Assembly: GCA_964503275.1 (NCBI GenBank)
Contig: CAZCZO010000011.1
Coordinates: 34,334-98,333, forward strand
Source: DASRAP01 sp964503275
GTDB lineage: Bacteria; Gemmatimonadota; Gemmatimonadetes; Gemmatimonadales; Gemmatimonadaceae
Length of the DNA: 64,000 nt
Direction of reading: 5' to 3'
In this document: one piece after another, positions 25,842 to 33,648 of the stretch
Position numbering within the stretch: the stretch's first letter is position 1
Layout of the letters: each line of letters begins with the position of its first letter
The notes under the pieces: generated by a model
The model's database searches: none
Told to the model about the DNA's origin: nothing
The model's input: only the letters and a program-made list of their open reading frames with translations
Made by a program: the position numbers and the translations under genes

Positions 25842-27508
25842 CACTCGCGAGCCAGCGGCACAGGCGCGGCGGGGAGCGCACGGGTCTCCACGTAGAAGTC
25901 CGGATCGACCGCGAAGACGCTCGGGTCGTCCACGAGGATCGTCATCCACTCCGCCGTCGGTTCGACCCAGAGGGTGCGCCCGGGCGCCGACAGCACCCGC
26001 ACCGGCATCGCGAAGCCCTCCGCCACGTTGACCCAGCGCAGCTGCACCTCGCGGCCGGCGACGCGGTACTCCAAGACGGGGATCCGCACGTCGCGCAGGT
26101 ACTGGTCGAAGATCCGCGACAGATCGCGTCCCGCGCGCTCGCTGAGGAAGCGCTCGACCGCCGCGCCCGTCACGATGCGGTGCCGGAACGTGGACTGCAA
26201 CCCGCGCAGGATGGTGCGCCACTGCTCGTCGTCGTCGACCCACTGGCGGATCATGTGCAGCAGATTGCCGCCCTTGGGATACATGTCGCCCGAGCCCTTG
26301 GCATTCACCCCGTACGCCGAGGGGATGATCGGCACGTCGTTCAGGATCCCGCGGCGGCTCCCCCGCACGTACTCCGCGCCCGCGGCCTTGCCGAACAGGC
26401 ACTCGGTGTACAGGCCCTCGCTGTAGTTCGCGAAGGACTCATGCACCCACATGTCGGCGAGGTCCACGGTCGTGATCGAATTGCCCCACCACTCGTGCGC
26501 GGTCTCGTGCACGATGATGAAGTCCCACTCCAGGCCCCAGCCTGTCCCTGAGAGGTCCCGGCCGCGATACCCATTGGCGTAGAAGTTGCCATAGGTCACC
26601 GCCGTCTGGTGCTCCATCCCCGTGTTGGGCACCTCGATGAGCTTGTACCCGTCCTCGTACCACGGATACGGCCCGAACCAGTGCTCGAAGCAGCGCAGCG
26701 TCGACGTCGCCTGTGCGAACTGCCGCCGCGCCTGCGCTTCGTGGTACCGCAGGGGGTAGAAGTCCATGGTGAGCGGGCCCGACTCGCCGTCGAAGGTCTC
26801 CCGCCAGTGGGCGTAGTCACCGATGGCCAGTGCGATCGCATAGTTGTTGATCGGCCGGCTCGAGAACCACTCGTGCGTCGTGGTCCCGTCGGGGTGCGCG
26901 GTGCTCGCGCGCAGGCGCCCCGCGCCGATGTGGCGCAGCCCCGACGGCGCCCGCACGGCGACGCGCATGCTGTCGGGTTCGTCGGCCTGCGTTTCCTTGT
27001 TGGGCCACCAGACGCTGGCACCGATGCCCTGCGCGGTCGTCACGACCCAGGGCTGACCGAGCGAGTCGGTCGTCCACGTGATGCCACCGTCCCAGGGCGG
27101 TCGGCGTGCGATGGTCGGCCGGCCGCTGAAGAACACGGTGAGGGTGCGCGTGGCACCCACGGGCGCGGCGGTGGGCAGCGTGGCGAACCACGCATGGCCG
27201 TCCTGGCGCACCGGGACGCGACGCCCGTCCTGGACCACGCTGTCGACCCGCAGCGGGGCCTGCAGATCCACCTGCAGCTCTCGGGCGGCGCGCAGCACGC
27301 GGTAGGTGATGGCGTTGTGGCCGCGGAGCGTGCTGTCGGCGGGCTGGACGCGGACCGACAGGTCGTAGTACGTGACATCCCACCACGAGCGCGCGGGCGA
27401 GTCCGGCGCGCCGCGCAGCGAGTCAGCCCGCGTGAACGGTGCCTGGGCCGGAAGCGCCGCCGCGGCCGCGAGCGCCGAACTGACGAGTGCGAACGGCTTC
27501 CACTTCAT
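25841..27508 (-). CDS. Secreted M1-family zinc metallopeptidase
   Basis: The 555-residue product has a signal peptide (LVSSALAAAAALPAQA). An N-terminal beta-saddle domain (YDLSVRVQPADSTLRGHNAITY) is followed by the catalytic domain. GMEHQTAVTYGN replaces the GAMEN exopeptidase motif. The zinc site is HETAH (His334, Glu335, His338) with Glu357 in WVHESFANYSE, spaced HExxH-18-E. An aminopeptidase acting on secreted or periplasmic peptides is likely. It is the first gene of the six-gene cluster ending in thrC, and is divergent from the DUF5916 gene. Confidence 0.92.
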   Translation of the reverse strand: MKWKPFALVSSALAAAAALPAQAPFTRADSLRGAPDSPARSWWDVTYYDLSVRVQPADSTLRGHNAITYRVLRAARELQVDLQAPLRVDSVVQDGRRVPVRQDGHAWFATLPTAAPVGATRTLTVFFSGRPTIARRPPWDGGITWTTDSLGQPWVVTTAQGIGASVWWPNKETQADEPDSMRVAVRAPSGLRHIGAGRLRASTAHPDGTTTHEWFSSRPINNYAIALAIGDYAHWRETFDGESGPLTMDFYPLRYHEAQARRQFAQATSTLRCFEHWFGPYPWYEDGYKLIEVPNTGMEHQTAVTYGNFYANGYRGRDLSGTGWGLEWDFIIVHETAHEWWGNSITTVDLADMWVHESFANYSEGLYTECLFGKAAGAEYVRGSRRGILNDVPIIPSAYGVNAKGSGDMYPKGGNLLHMIRQWVDDDEQWRTILRGLQSTFRHRIVTGAAVERFLSERAGRDLSRIFDQYLRDVRIPVLEYRVAGREVQLRWVNVAEGFAMPVRVLSAPGRTLWVEPTAEWMTILVDDPSVFAVDPDFYVETRALPAAPVPLARE

Positions 27509-27625
27509 GACGGATCGGTGGGGAGCAGGGGTTGGGCGGCCGGGCGCGACCGTCGCGCCGCCGCCGGGATGGCTGAAGTGTACTCGCCCCGCAGGATCCG
27601 ACCAATGTTCGGAGCGAAGAATGGT

Positions 27626-27631
27626 TATCTT
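27626..27631 (+). promoter_or_regulatory. Candidate -10 (TATCTT) of the DUF5916 gene
   Basis: TATCTT lies 8 nt before the ATG at 27640, so the mRNA would have little or no leader. No good -35 is seen (CAATGT at 27603-27608 with a 17-bp spacer). Confidence 0.35.
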
Positions 27632-27639
27632 TCAAGGTT

Positions 27640-29982
27640 ATGCTCCTCCCAACGCTCGTCGCCCTGCTGCTCCAGACTGCCAGCGCCGCGGACCCCACAC
27701 CGGGACCGATCTACCACGGGCGCGACGGCGCGACCAGCGTCGCATTGCCGGCCCCCATCGACGCGACCATCGAGGTCGATGGGCGCCTCGACGAACCCGT
27801 GTGGCGGCGCGCCGCCCTGCTGACGGGGTTCTCGCTCTACCGCCCGGTCGACGGGCGTCCAGCGCCAGACTCCACGGAGGTCCTGCTCTGGTACTCGCCC
27901 ACCCATCTCCATGTCGGGGTGCGCGCCTTCGAGACGCACGGCCCCGTCCGCGCGACGCTGGCCGACCGCGACCGGGTCAGCAGCGACGACCACATCGAGA
28001 TCCACCTCGACACCTTCGACGAACGGCGGCGCGCCTTCGTCTTCATCGTGAACGCCCTCGGCATCCAAGCCGACGGGACCAAGGCCGAGGGCGGCGGATT
28101 CATCCCGGGCTCGAACGTCGCACCGGGCCAGAACGACCTCACCCCCGACTTCCAATGGGATTCACGTGGTCTCGTCAGCGACGAGGGCTACGTGGTCGAG
28201 CTGCGGATCCCGTTCAACAGTCTGCGCTACCCCAGCGGCGGTCCGCAGCAGTGGGGATTCCAGGTCATCCGGCATGTGCAGCACAGCGGCTACCAGCAGA
28301 CCTGGACGCCCGTCAAGCTGGGCAATGCGTCGTTCATCGCGCAGGCCGGACGCCTCGAGGGCCTGCGCGATATGCAGCACGGGGTCGACATCCAACTCAA
28401 TCCTGAGCTCACGAGCAGCATCGCCGGCACGCCGCGCGCCAGCGATGGATGGGGCTACACCCACACGCCCCGGCTCGGGGGCAACCTCCGCGTGGGGCTG
28501 GGCAGCAACTTCGTGCTCAACGGTGCCGTGCGGCCCGACTTCTCGCAGGTCGAAGCCGACGCATTGCAGGTGGCCAACGACCCCCGCTTCGCACTGTTCT
28601 ACCCGGAGCGACGCCCGTTCTTCGTCGAGGGGTCCGATCAGTTCAACGTCCCGAACACACTGGTCTACACCCGTCGCATCGTCCAGCCCGACGCCGCGGT
28701 GAAGCTCACCGGGCGCATCGGCCGGGCGAACATCGCGGCGATGTCGGCGCTCGAGGCGCCCACGGCCGCGACCGGCGATGCCAGGCCGCTGGCCTCGATC
28801 CTCCGGCTCACACGCGACTTCGCCGAGCAGTCGCAATCGGGTCTGCTGTACAGCGAGCGGGTGGGCGGCGGACGCACGAACCGTGTCGTGGGCGCCGACG
28901 TGCGGCACGTGTTCGGCCGCATGTACTTCATCCAGCTCCAGGCGGCGGGCAGCCGGAGCGAGGGGCCGGCGCAACGCCGGAGCGGCAGTCTGTGGGAGGC
29001 CACTGCCGATCGCACCGGCCGCCACTGGGGCTTCAACTACAAGCTCACCGGGATCGAGCCAGGATTCGACGCGGCCAACGGCTTCGTCGCCCGCACCGGG
29101 TTCGTGCAACCGTCCATCAACAACCGGATGACCCTGTTCGGTCGTCCCGGCGGCGTGTTCGAGCGCTACACGGTGTTCCTGCAGACCGCCGCGCTGTGGC
29201 GCTACGCCGATTTCTTCCGCGGCGAGGAGTGGCTGGAATCGCGGCTGTCGATGAACAACTCGCTGACCTTCCGCGGGGGTTGGGGCCTCGCGCTCACGCC
29301 GGCCGTGCAGACGTATCGCTTCGATCCGGCAGCGTACGCGACCCTCGCGCGCCCCGACGCGTCCGGCGCCGCGACCGCGTTCGTGCCGCGCGAGGCGCTG
29401 ACGGCCACGAGCGCGACCGTCACCGTCACGACGCCGCAGTTCCGCCGCTTCTTCAGCTCGGTCGCCGTGGTGCGCGCGCGCGACGTCGACTTCGCCGAGA
29501 CGGCCCCTGTGGATCGCACGGCGGCCGTGGCGGAACTCACGCTGCGCCCCACGGAGCGTCTGCGCGTCAATGCGACCTACGCCAGCAACGCCTTCGTGCG
29601 CGACGCGGATGGCTCGACGGCGTTCTCCACGCAGGTGCCGCGGCTCCGCGCCGAGTATCAACTCACCCGCTTCGTGTTCGTGCGGCTCGTGTCGCAGTAC
29701 GAAGCGACGCGCCGTGAGGCGCTGCGGGATCACCGCACGGGGCAGGTCCTGCTCGAGCGTCGCAGCGACGGCAGCTTCGCACCCAGCAGCCGTCGTGCGT
29801 CGAACATCTGGCGCACGGACTGGCTCTTCGCCTACCGGCCGCGCCCCGGGACCGTGTTCTTCGCAGGGTACGGCAGCAGTCTCACCGAACAGGATCCGCT
29901 GGCGTTCCAGTCCCTGCGCCGCACCGACGACGGCGTGTTCATCAAGGCGAGTCTCTTCTTGCAACCCTTCGGGACGCGCTGA
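27640..29982 (+). CDS. DUF5916 outer-membrane protein with CBM9-like N-domain
   Basis: The 780-residue product has a signal peptide (LLPTLVALLLQTASAA). Residues ~40-230 form a CBM9-like sandwich (IEVDGRLDEPVWRRA, HIEIHLDTFDERRRAFVFIVN, YVVELRIPFNSLRYP). The DUF5916 beta-barrel follows (RPDFSQVEADALQVANDPRFALFYPERRPFFVEG) and ends with the aromatic strand GVFIKASLFLQPFGTR. The 'PDFSQVEAD ... FPERRPFF-x-E-G' block is the family signature. These are abundant in Gemmatimonadota and Bacteroidota; transport or binding of glycans is suspected but not proven. Confidence 0.88.
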   Translation: MLLPTLVALLLQTASAADPTPGPIYHGRDGATSVALPAPIDATIEVDGRLDEPVWRRAALLTGFSLYRPVDGRPAPDSTEVLLWYSPTHLHVGVRAFETHGPVRATLADRDRVSSDDHIEIHLDTFDERRRAFVFIVNALGIQADGTKAEGGGFIPGSNVAPGQNDLTPDFQWDSRGLVSDEGYVVELRIPFNSLRYPSGGPQQWGFQVIRHVQHSGYQQTWTPVKLGNASFIAQAGRLEGLRDMQHGVDIQLNPELTSSIAGTPRASDGWGYTHTPRLGGNLRVGLGSNFVLNGAVRPDFSQVEADALQVANDPRFALFYPERRPFFVEGSDQFNVPNTLVYTRRIVQPDAAVKLTGRIGRANIAAMSALEAPTAATGDARPLASILRLTRDFAEQSQSGLLYSERVGGGRTNRVVGADVRHVFGRMYFIQLQAAGSRSEGPAQRRSGSLWEATADRTGRHWGFNYKLTGIEPGFDAANGFVARTGFVQPSINNRMTLFGRPGGVFERYTVFLQTAALWRYADFFRGEEWLESRLSMNNSLTFRGGWGLALTPAVQTYRFDPAAYATLARPDASGAATAFVPREALTATSATVTVTTPQFRRFFSSVAVVRARDVDFAETAPVDRTAAVAELTLRPTERLRVNATYASNAFVRDADGSTAFSTQVPRLRAEYQLTRFVFVRLVSQYEATRREALRDHRTGQVLLERRSDGSFAPSSRRASNIWRTDWLFAYRPRPGTVFFAGYGSSLTEQDPLAFQSLRRTDDGVFIKASLFLQPFGTR

Positions 29983-30135
29983 CGGCGTCGCGCGGCCGTC
30001 CTGCGCGCCACGGGCCCCGCGGCGCGCAGGGTTACCCGGCTCCGGGCCCGCGAGTAGGTTAGGTCGTATCCCCGTCCACGCTCCTCCATCCGGAGGGCGT
30101 GGGCCGTCCGCGACGACCCGAATCAGGAGTGCCCG

Positions 30136-30786
30136 ATGCGTACGCTCACTCGCGAAGTGCGTGATGCCCTCAGCCCGCTCGACGTCATCGAAGTCCTGAA
30201 GCGCGGCAACCAGCGTTTCCAGAATAACCTCAAGGCGAATCGCGACCTGCTGGAGCAAGCCAACCTGACCAGCGAAGGCCAGCACCCCATGGCCATCGTG
30301 CTGAGTTGCATCGACTCGCGCACCAGCGCCGAGCTGATCTTCGACCAGGGCCTCGGCGACATCTTCAGCTGCCGCATCGCCGGCAACGTGCTCAACGACG
30401 ACATCCTCGGCTCGATGGAGTTCGCGTGCAAGCTGGCCGGGGCGAAGGCCGTGGTGGTGCTCGGGCACACGCGCTGCGGCGCCGTGAAGGGCGCCTGCGA
30501 CGGCGCGCGCATGGGCCACCTCACGGGCCTGGTCGAGAAGATCGAAGAGGCGGTGCGCCGCGAGACCACGACCACCGGCGACCGCAGCTCGAAGAACGCG
30601 GACTTCGTCGAGCGGGTGGCCGAGCTGAACGTGCTCTTGGTGAAGGAGCAGATCCAGGCGCGCAGCGAAGTCCTGCGGACCATGCTCGACGCCGGGCAGA
30701 TCGCGTTGATCGGCGGGATGTACGACGTCGAGAGCGGCGCGGTGACGTTCTACGACGACCGCATGGTGATGGTCGCCGCGGCCTGA
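30136..30786 (+). CDS. Beta-class carbonic anhydrase
   Basis: The 216-residue enzyme interconverts CO2 and bicarbonate. Zinc ligands are Cys58 (SCIDSRTS, with Asp60/Arg62 dyad), His111 and Cys114 (GHTRCGAVKGACDG). IFSCRIAGNVLNDDILGSMEFA matches the dimer core. The C-terminus VLLVKEQIQARSEVLRTM ... GGMYDVESGAVTFYD is typical. It has no signal peptide. It converges with the hydrolase gene, 13 bp apart. The preceding 153 bp show no gene. Confidence 0.95.
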   Translation: MRTLTREVRDALSPLDVIEVLKRGNQRFQNNLKANRDLLEQANLTSEGQHPMAIVLSCIDSRTSAELIFDQGLGDIFSCRIAGNVLNDDILGSMEFACKLAGAKAVVVLGHTRCGAVKGACDGARMGHLTGLVEKIEEAVRRETTTTGDRSSKNADFVERVAELNVLLVKEQIQARSEVLRTMLDAGQIALIGGMYDVESGAVTFYDDRMVMVAAA

Positions 30787-30799
30787 GCGCGGCGCGGCG

Positions 30800-32128
30800 T
30801 CAGCGGATCGTGAACACGCGGTCCGCTTGCTCGCGGCGGATCACGAGATCGAGGAACGAGGTCTCGTGACGAGGGAGCAGGGCGCGTAGCTGTGATGCAG
30901 AGATCGAGAGGCCCCCGATCTCCGCATCCGTGAAGGTCCGATAGCCCACGTAGCCGTGGGCAGCGACGTCGGGTGCCGCGGTGATGCTGAGGCGCAGGGA
31001 CGGGACATCGACCAAGAGCGCATCAAGGGCGTGGCAGTCGATCAACAGCGCGCGCCGCGATGCCTCGCGACTGTTCACGTGCACCTTGCGGATCACCTCG
31101 CGATGGAAGCGCTCCGCGAAACGGTCGCGCCGGTCCACGGCGTCGTCGCGGTAGAACTCGAGAAAGTAGTCCTCGACCGACGCCCCGAGGTGATCGGTCA
31201 CCTGTGTCACCAGCGTGTGATGGCCGACCCGCGCGCGGTCGTTCGTGGCTTCGGCCGCCTGAGTGACGGCGTCGCTGCGCTGGGCGCACGACTCCACCCA
31301 CCCGTCGAAGTCGCTCGGGGTCACCTGCAGGGCCTCGATGATCGCGCGCGTCACGGCATCCGAGCGCGGTCCACCGTCCTTGAGGGCGATGGACGAGTGA
31401 TTCTCGCCGTCGCAGAGCAGGAACGCCACGCGCCCGCCCGCGCGCTGGGTGCGGCGCGTTGGGCGCAGCGGGTCGCGCGCGAAGTCCACCGTCGTGTGCG
31501 AGGCCGCAAGGTTGGCCGTGGACACGCGCACCGTGCCGTCCGACCCGTCGGCGTTGGCGATGGACCGGATCCCGCCGTAGCCCGCGTTGCCCACCAGCAC
31601 CGTCGCCATGATCGCAGCGGCGCCAAAGGGCGAGGCGGCGCGCAGCACATCGGCCTCGGCGAGCCGGCGGGTGTCGGCACTGGCGAGCTCCAGCGCATCC
31701 AGGATGCGCTGGCCCGTCTGGAAGGTGCGCGGCGAGCGGAACCCTTTCACCGCGCGCCCGAGGAAGGAATGGCCCTTGTGCGCGAGCGGCGAGCCGAAGT
31801 TCGCGGGCGCCAGCATGACGAGGCGCTCGATCGGCGCCTCGCCGGTGGCGAAGCGGGCGAGCCACGCCCGCATCACCAGGGCGCCGGTGCTGTGCACGAC
31901 GGCATCTACGCGCCGCGGGGCGCGCGGCAGTCCGGCAGCGTCCCACGCCCGGTCCATCGCCGCGACGAGATCATCGAGCCGCACCTCGTCGATCATCGAG
32001 ACATAGTCCCCCACCCGCACCGGCACGACCCGATGCCCACGGCTCGACGCCAGCAGCTGCGTCAGCCGCTGGAAGGCACGGGAGGAGTCACTCCAGCCGT
32101 GCAGCAGGACGATCGGACGGGTCGGCAT
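30800..32128 (-). CDS. Alpha/beta-hydrolase (lipase-like)
   Basis: From ATG 32128 the product has 442 residues (an in-frame ATG six codons upstream is possible). RPIVLLHGWSDSSRAF supplies the oxyanion loop. The nucleophile elbow is VVHSTGALVMRAW, an H-S-T-G variant of G-x-S-x-G without the first Gly. ANFGSPLAHKG follows, as in the PGAP1/lecithin-cholesterol acyltransferase-like esterases. The C-terminal ~150 residues are an unrecognised beta-rich region. No signal peptide is present. Substrate is unknown. Confidence 0.75.
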   Translation of the reverse strand: MPTRPIVLLHGWSDSSRAFQRLTQLLASSRGHRVVPVRVGDYVSMIDEVRLDDLVAAMDRAWDAAGLPRAPRRVDAVVHSTGALVMRAWLARFATGEAPIERLVMLAPANFGSPLAHKGHSFLGRAVKGFRSPRTFQTGQRILDALELASADTRRLAEADVLRAASPFGAAAIMATVLVGNAGYGGIRSIANADGSDGTVRVSTANLAASHTTVDFARDPLRPTRRTQRAGGRVAFLLCDGENHSSIALKDGGPRSDAVTRAIIEALQVTPSDFDGWVESCAQRSDAVTQAAEATNDRARVGHHTLVTQVTDHLGASVEDYFLEFYRDDAVDRRDRFAERFHREVIRKVHVNSREASRRALLIDCHALDALLVDVPSLRLSITAAPDVAAHGYVGYRTFTDAEIGGLSISASQLRALLPRHETSFLDLVIRREQADRVFTIR

Positions 32129-32220
32129 CGCGACAGATGCTAGCACGCCGCGCGCGGGTCCGCATCCCCGGCCCCGCCGGCCGATGGTAGCTTACGGCAC
32201 CCATCTTCACACCGCCCGCC

Positions 32221-33648
32221 ATGCCGACGCCACGCCTCCGCGCCTCCGCGCTCCTCGCGTTCCTCACCACCGCCGCGCTCCCCGCCCAGCGGCCGACCCT
32301 GTCGAACGCGGTCCGCAACTTCGTGAGCGTCGATGCGCCGGTGGTCGCACTCACCAACGCGCGGGTCCTCGACGGCACGGGCGCCGCGCCGCAGACCGCG
32401 CAGACCATCCTCCTGCGCGACGGCAACATCGCGGGCATCGGGCCGAGCGCGAGCACGCCCGTCCCTGCGGGCGCGACGGTCATCGACCTCACAGGCAAGA
32501 CGGTCCTGCCCGGCCTGGTCATGCTGCACGAGCATCTCTATTACCCGTCGGGGGGCGGCACCTACGCGAATCTCTCGGAGAGCTTCGCGCGACTGTACCT
32601 CGCCGGCGGGGTCACCTCGATGCGCACCGGGGGCAACGTGAACGGCTACGGCGAGCTCGCCATGCGCGACGCGATCGCCAACGGCGAGAAGGCGGGCCCC
32701 TGGGTCGATGCGACCGCCCCCTACCTGCAGATGCGGGGGCTGAGCATCGGGCAGATGCACAACATCGCCGGCCCCGACGATGCTCGGCGCATGGTCAACT
32801 TCTGGGCCGATGCGGGCGCGACCTCGTTCAAGGCCTACATGCACATCAGCCGCGAGGCGCTCGCCGCCGCGATCGATGAGGTCCACAAGCGCGGCCTCAA
32901 GATCACCGGCCACCTCTGCTCCGTGACACTCGCCGAAGCGGCCGCGCTGGGCATCGACAACATCGAACACGCGTTCTTCGCCGCGACGGACTTCGTCGCG
33001 GACAAGCGGCCGGACCAGTGCCCTGGCCAGACACCGGGTCAGCTCGCGCTCGCTGAGGTGACGCCGAGCGATCCACGCTTCACGGCACTGGTCCGCACGC
33101 TGATCGACCGACGCGTCGCACTCACCTCGACGCTGCCCGTGTTCGAGACCTTCGCACCGGGACGCCCGCTGCCGCCGGGGCTCGACGTGCTCACGCCGCA
33201 ACTGCGCGAGCTCTACGAGGCACGGCACGCCGCGACCCAGCGGAACACGCGCTCGCACCACAGCACGCTGTATCCTCGCGCCGCCGCGCTCGAACTCGCG
33301 TTCTCGCGGGCGGGCGGTCTGCTCGTCGCGGGCACCGACCCCACCGGCGGTGGCGGCGTGATCGCGGGGTTCTCGAACCAACGCGCGATCGAGTTGCTCG
33401 TGGAGGCCGGCTTCACCGTGCCCGAGGCCGTGCGCGTGGCGACGCTCAATGGCGCGATCTATCTGGAGCGCGACGACCGCGTCGGGTCGATCGCCGTCGG
33501 GAAGCAGGCGGACCTGATGATCGTGGACGGCGATCCGAGCACGACCATCAGCGACATCCGCCGCGTGTCCCTGGTGTTCAAGGCGGGCGTCGGCTACGAC
33601 CCCGCCAAGCTCATCGCCTCAGTCGCCGGCCGCGTCGGACTGTTCTGA
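32221..33648 (+). CDS. Secreted amidohydrolase-family enzyme
   Basis: The 475-residue product has a signal peptide ending TTAALPAQ. It has the N- and C-terminal beta-sandwich parts (VVALTNARVLDGTGAAPQTA, VIDLTGKTVLPGLV ... VGSIAVGKQADLMIVDGDP) around a TIM barrel. Metal motifs include MLHEHLYYP (H-x-H variant), the Lys position in TSFKAYMH, His in GLKITGHLCS and GIDNIEHAFF, and Asp in VAGTDPTGGG. This matches imidazolonepropionase/prolidase-like secreted amidohydrolases. A CATCTT box (32202-32207) lies 13 nt before the ATG. Its 3' end overlaps the convergent EF-hand gene by 30 bp. Confidence 0.88.
   Translation: MPTPRLRASALLAFLTTAALPAQRPTLSNAVRNFVSVDAPVVALTNARVLDGTGAAPQTAQTILLRDGNIAGIGPSASTPVPAGATVIDLTGKTVLPGLVMLHEHLYYPSGGGTYANLSESFARLYLAGGVTSMRTGGNVNGYGELAMRDAIANGEKAGPWVDATAPYLQMRGLSIGQMHNIAGPDDARRMVNFWADAGATSFKAYMHISREALAAAIDEVHKRGLKITGHLCSVTLAEAAALGIDNIEHAFFAATDFVADKRPDQCPGQTPGQLALAEVTPSDPRFTALVRTLIDRRVALTSTLPVFETFAPGRPLPPGLDVLTPQLRELYEARHAATQRNTRSHHSTLYPRAAALELAFSRAGGLLVAGTDPTGGGGVIAGFSNQRAIELLVEAGFTVPEAVRVATLNGAIYLERDDRVGSIAVGKQADLMIVDGDPSTTISDIRRVSLVFKAGVGYDPAKLIASVAGRVGLF

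Noticed and set aside
28162..30519. A 785-residue minus-strand frame opposite the DUF5916 and carbonic anhydrase genes
   Set aside because: No family signal, and it spans two unrelated genes and their intergenic gap.
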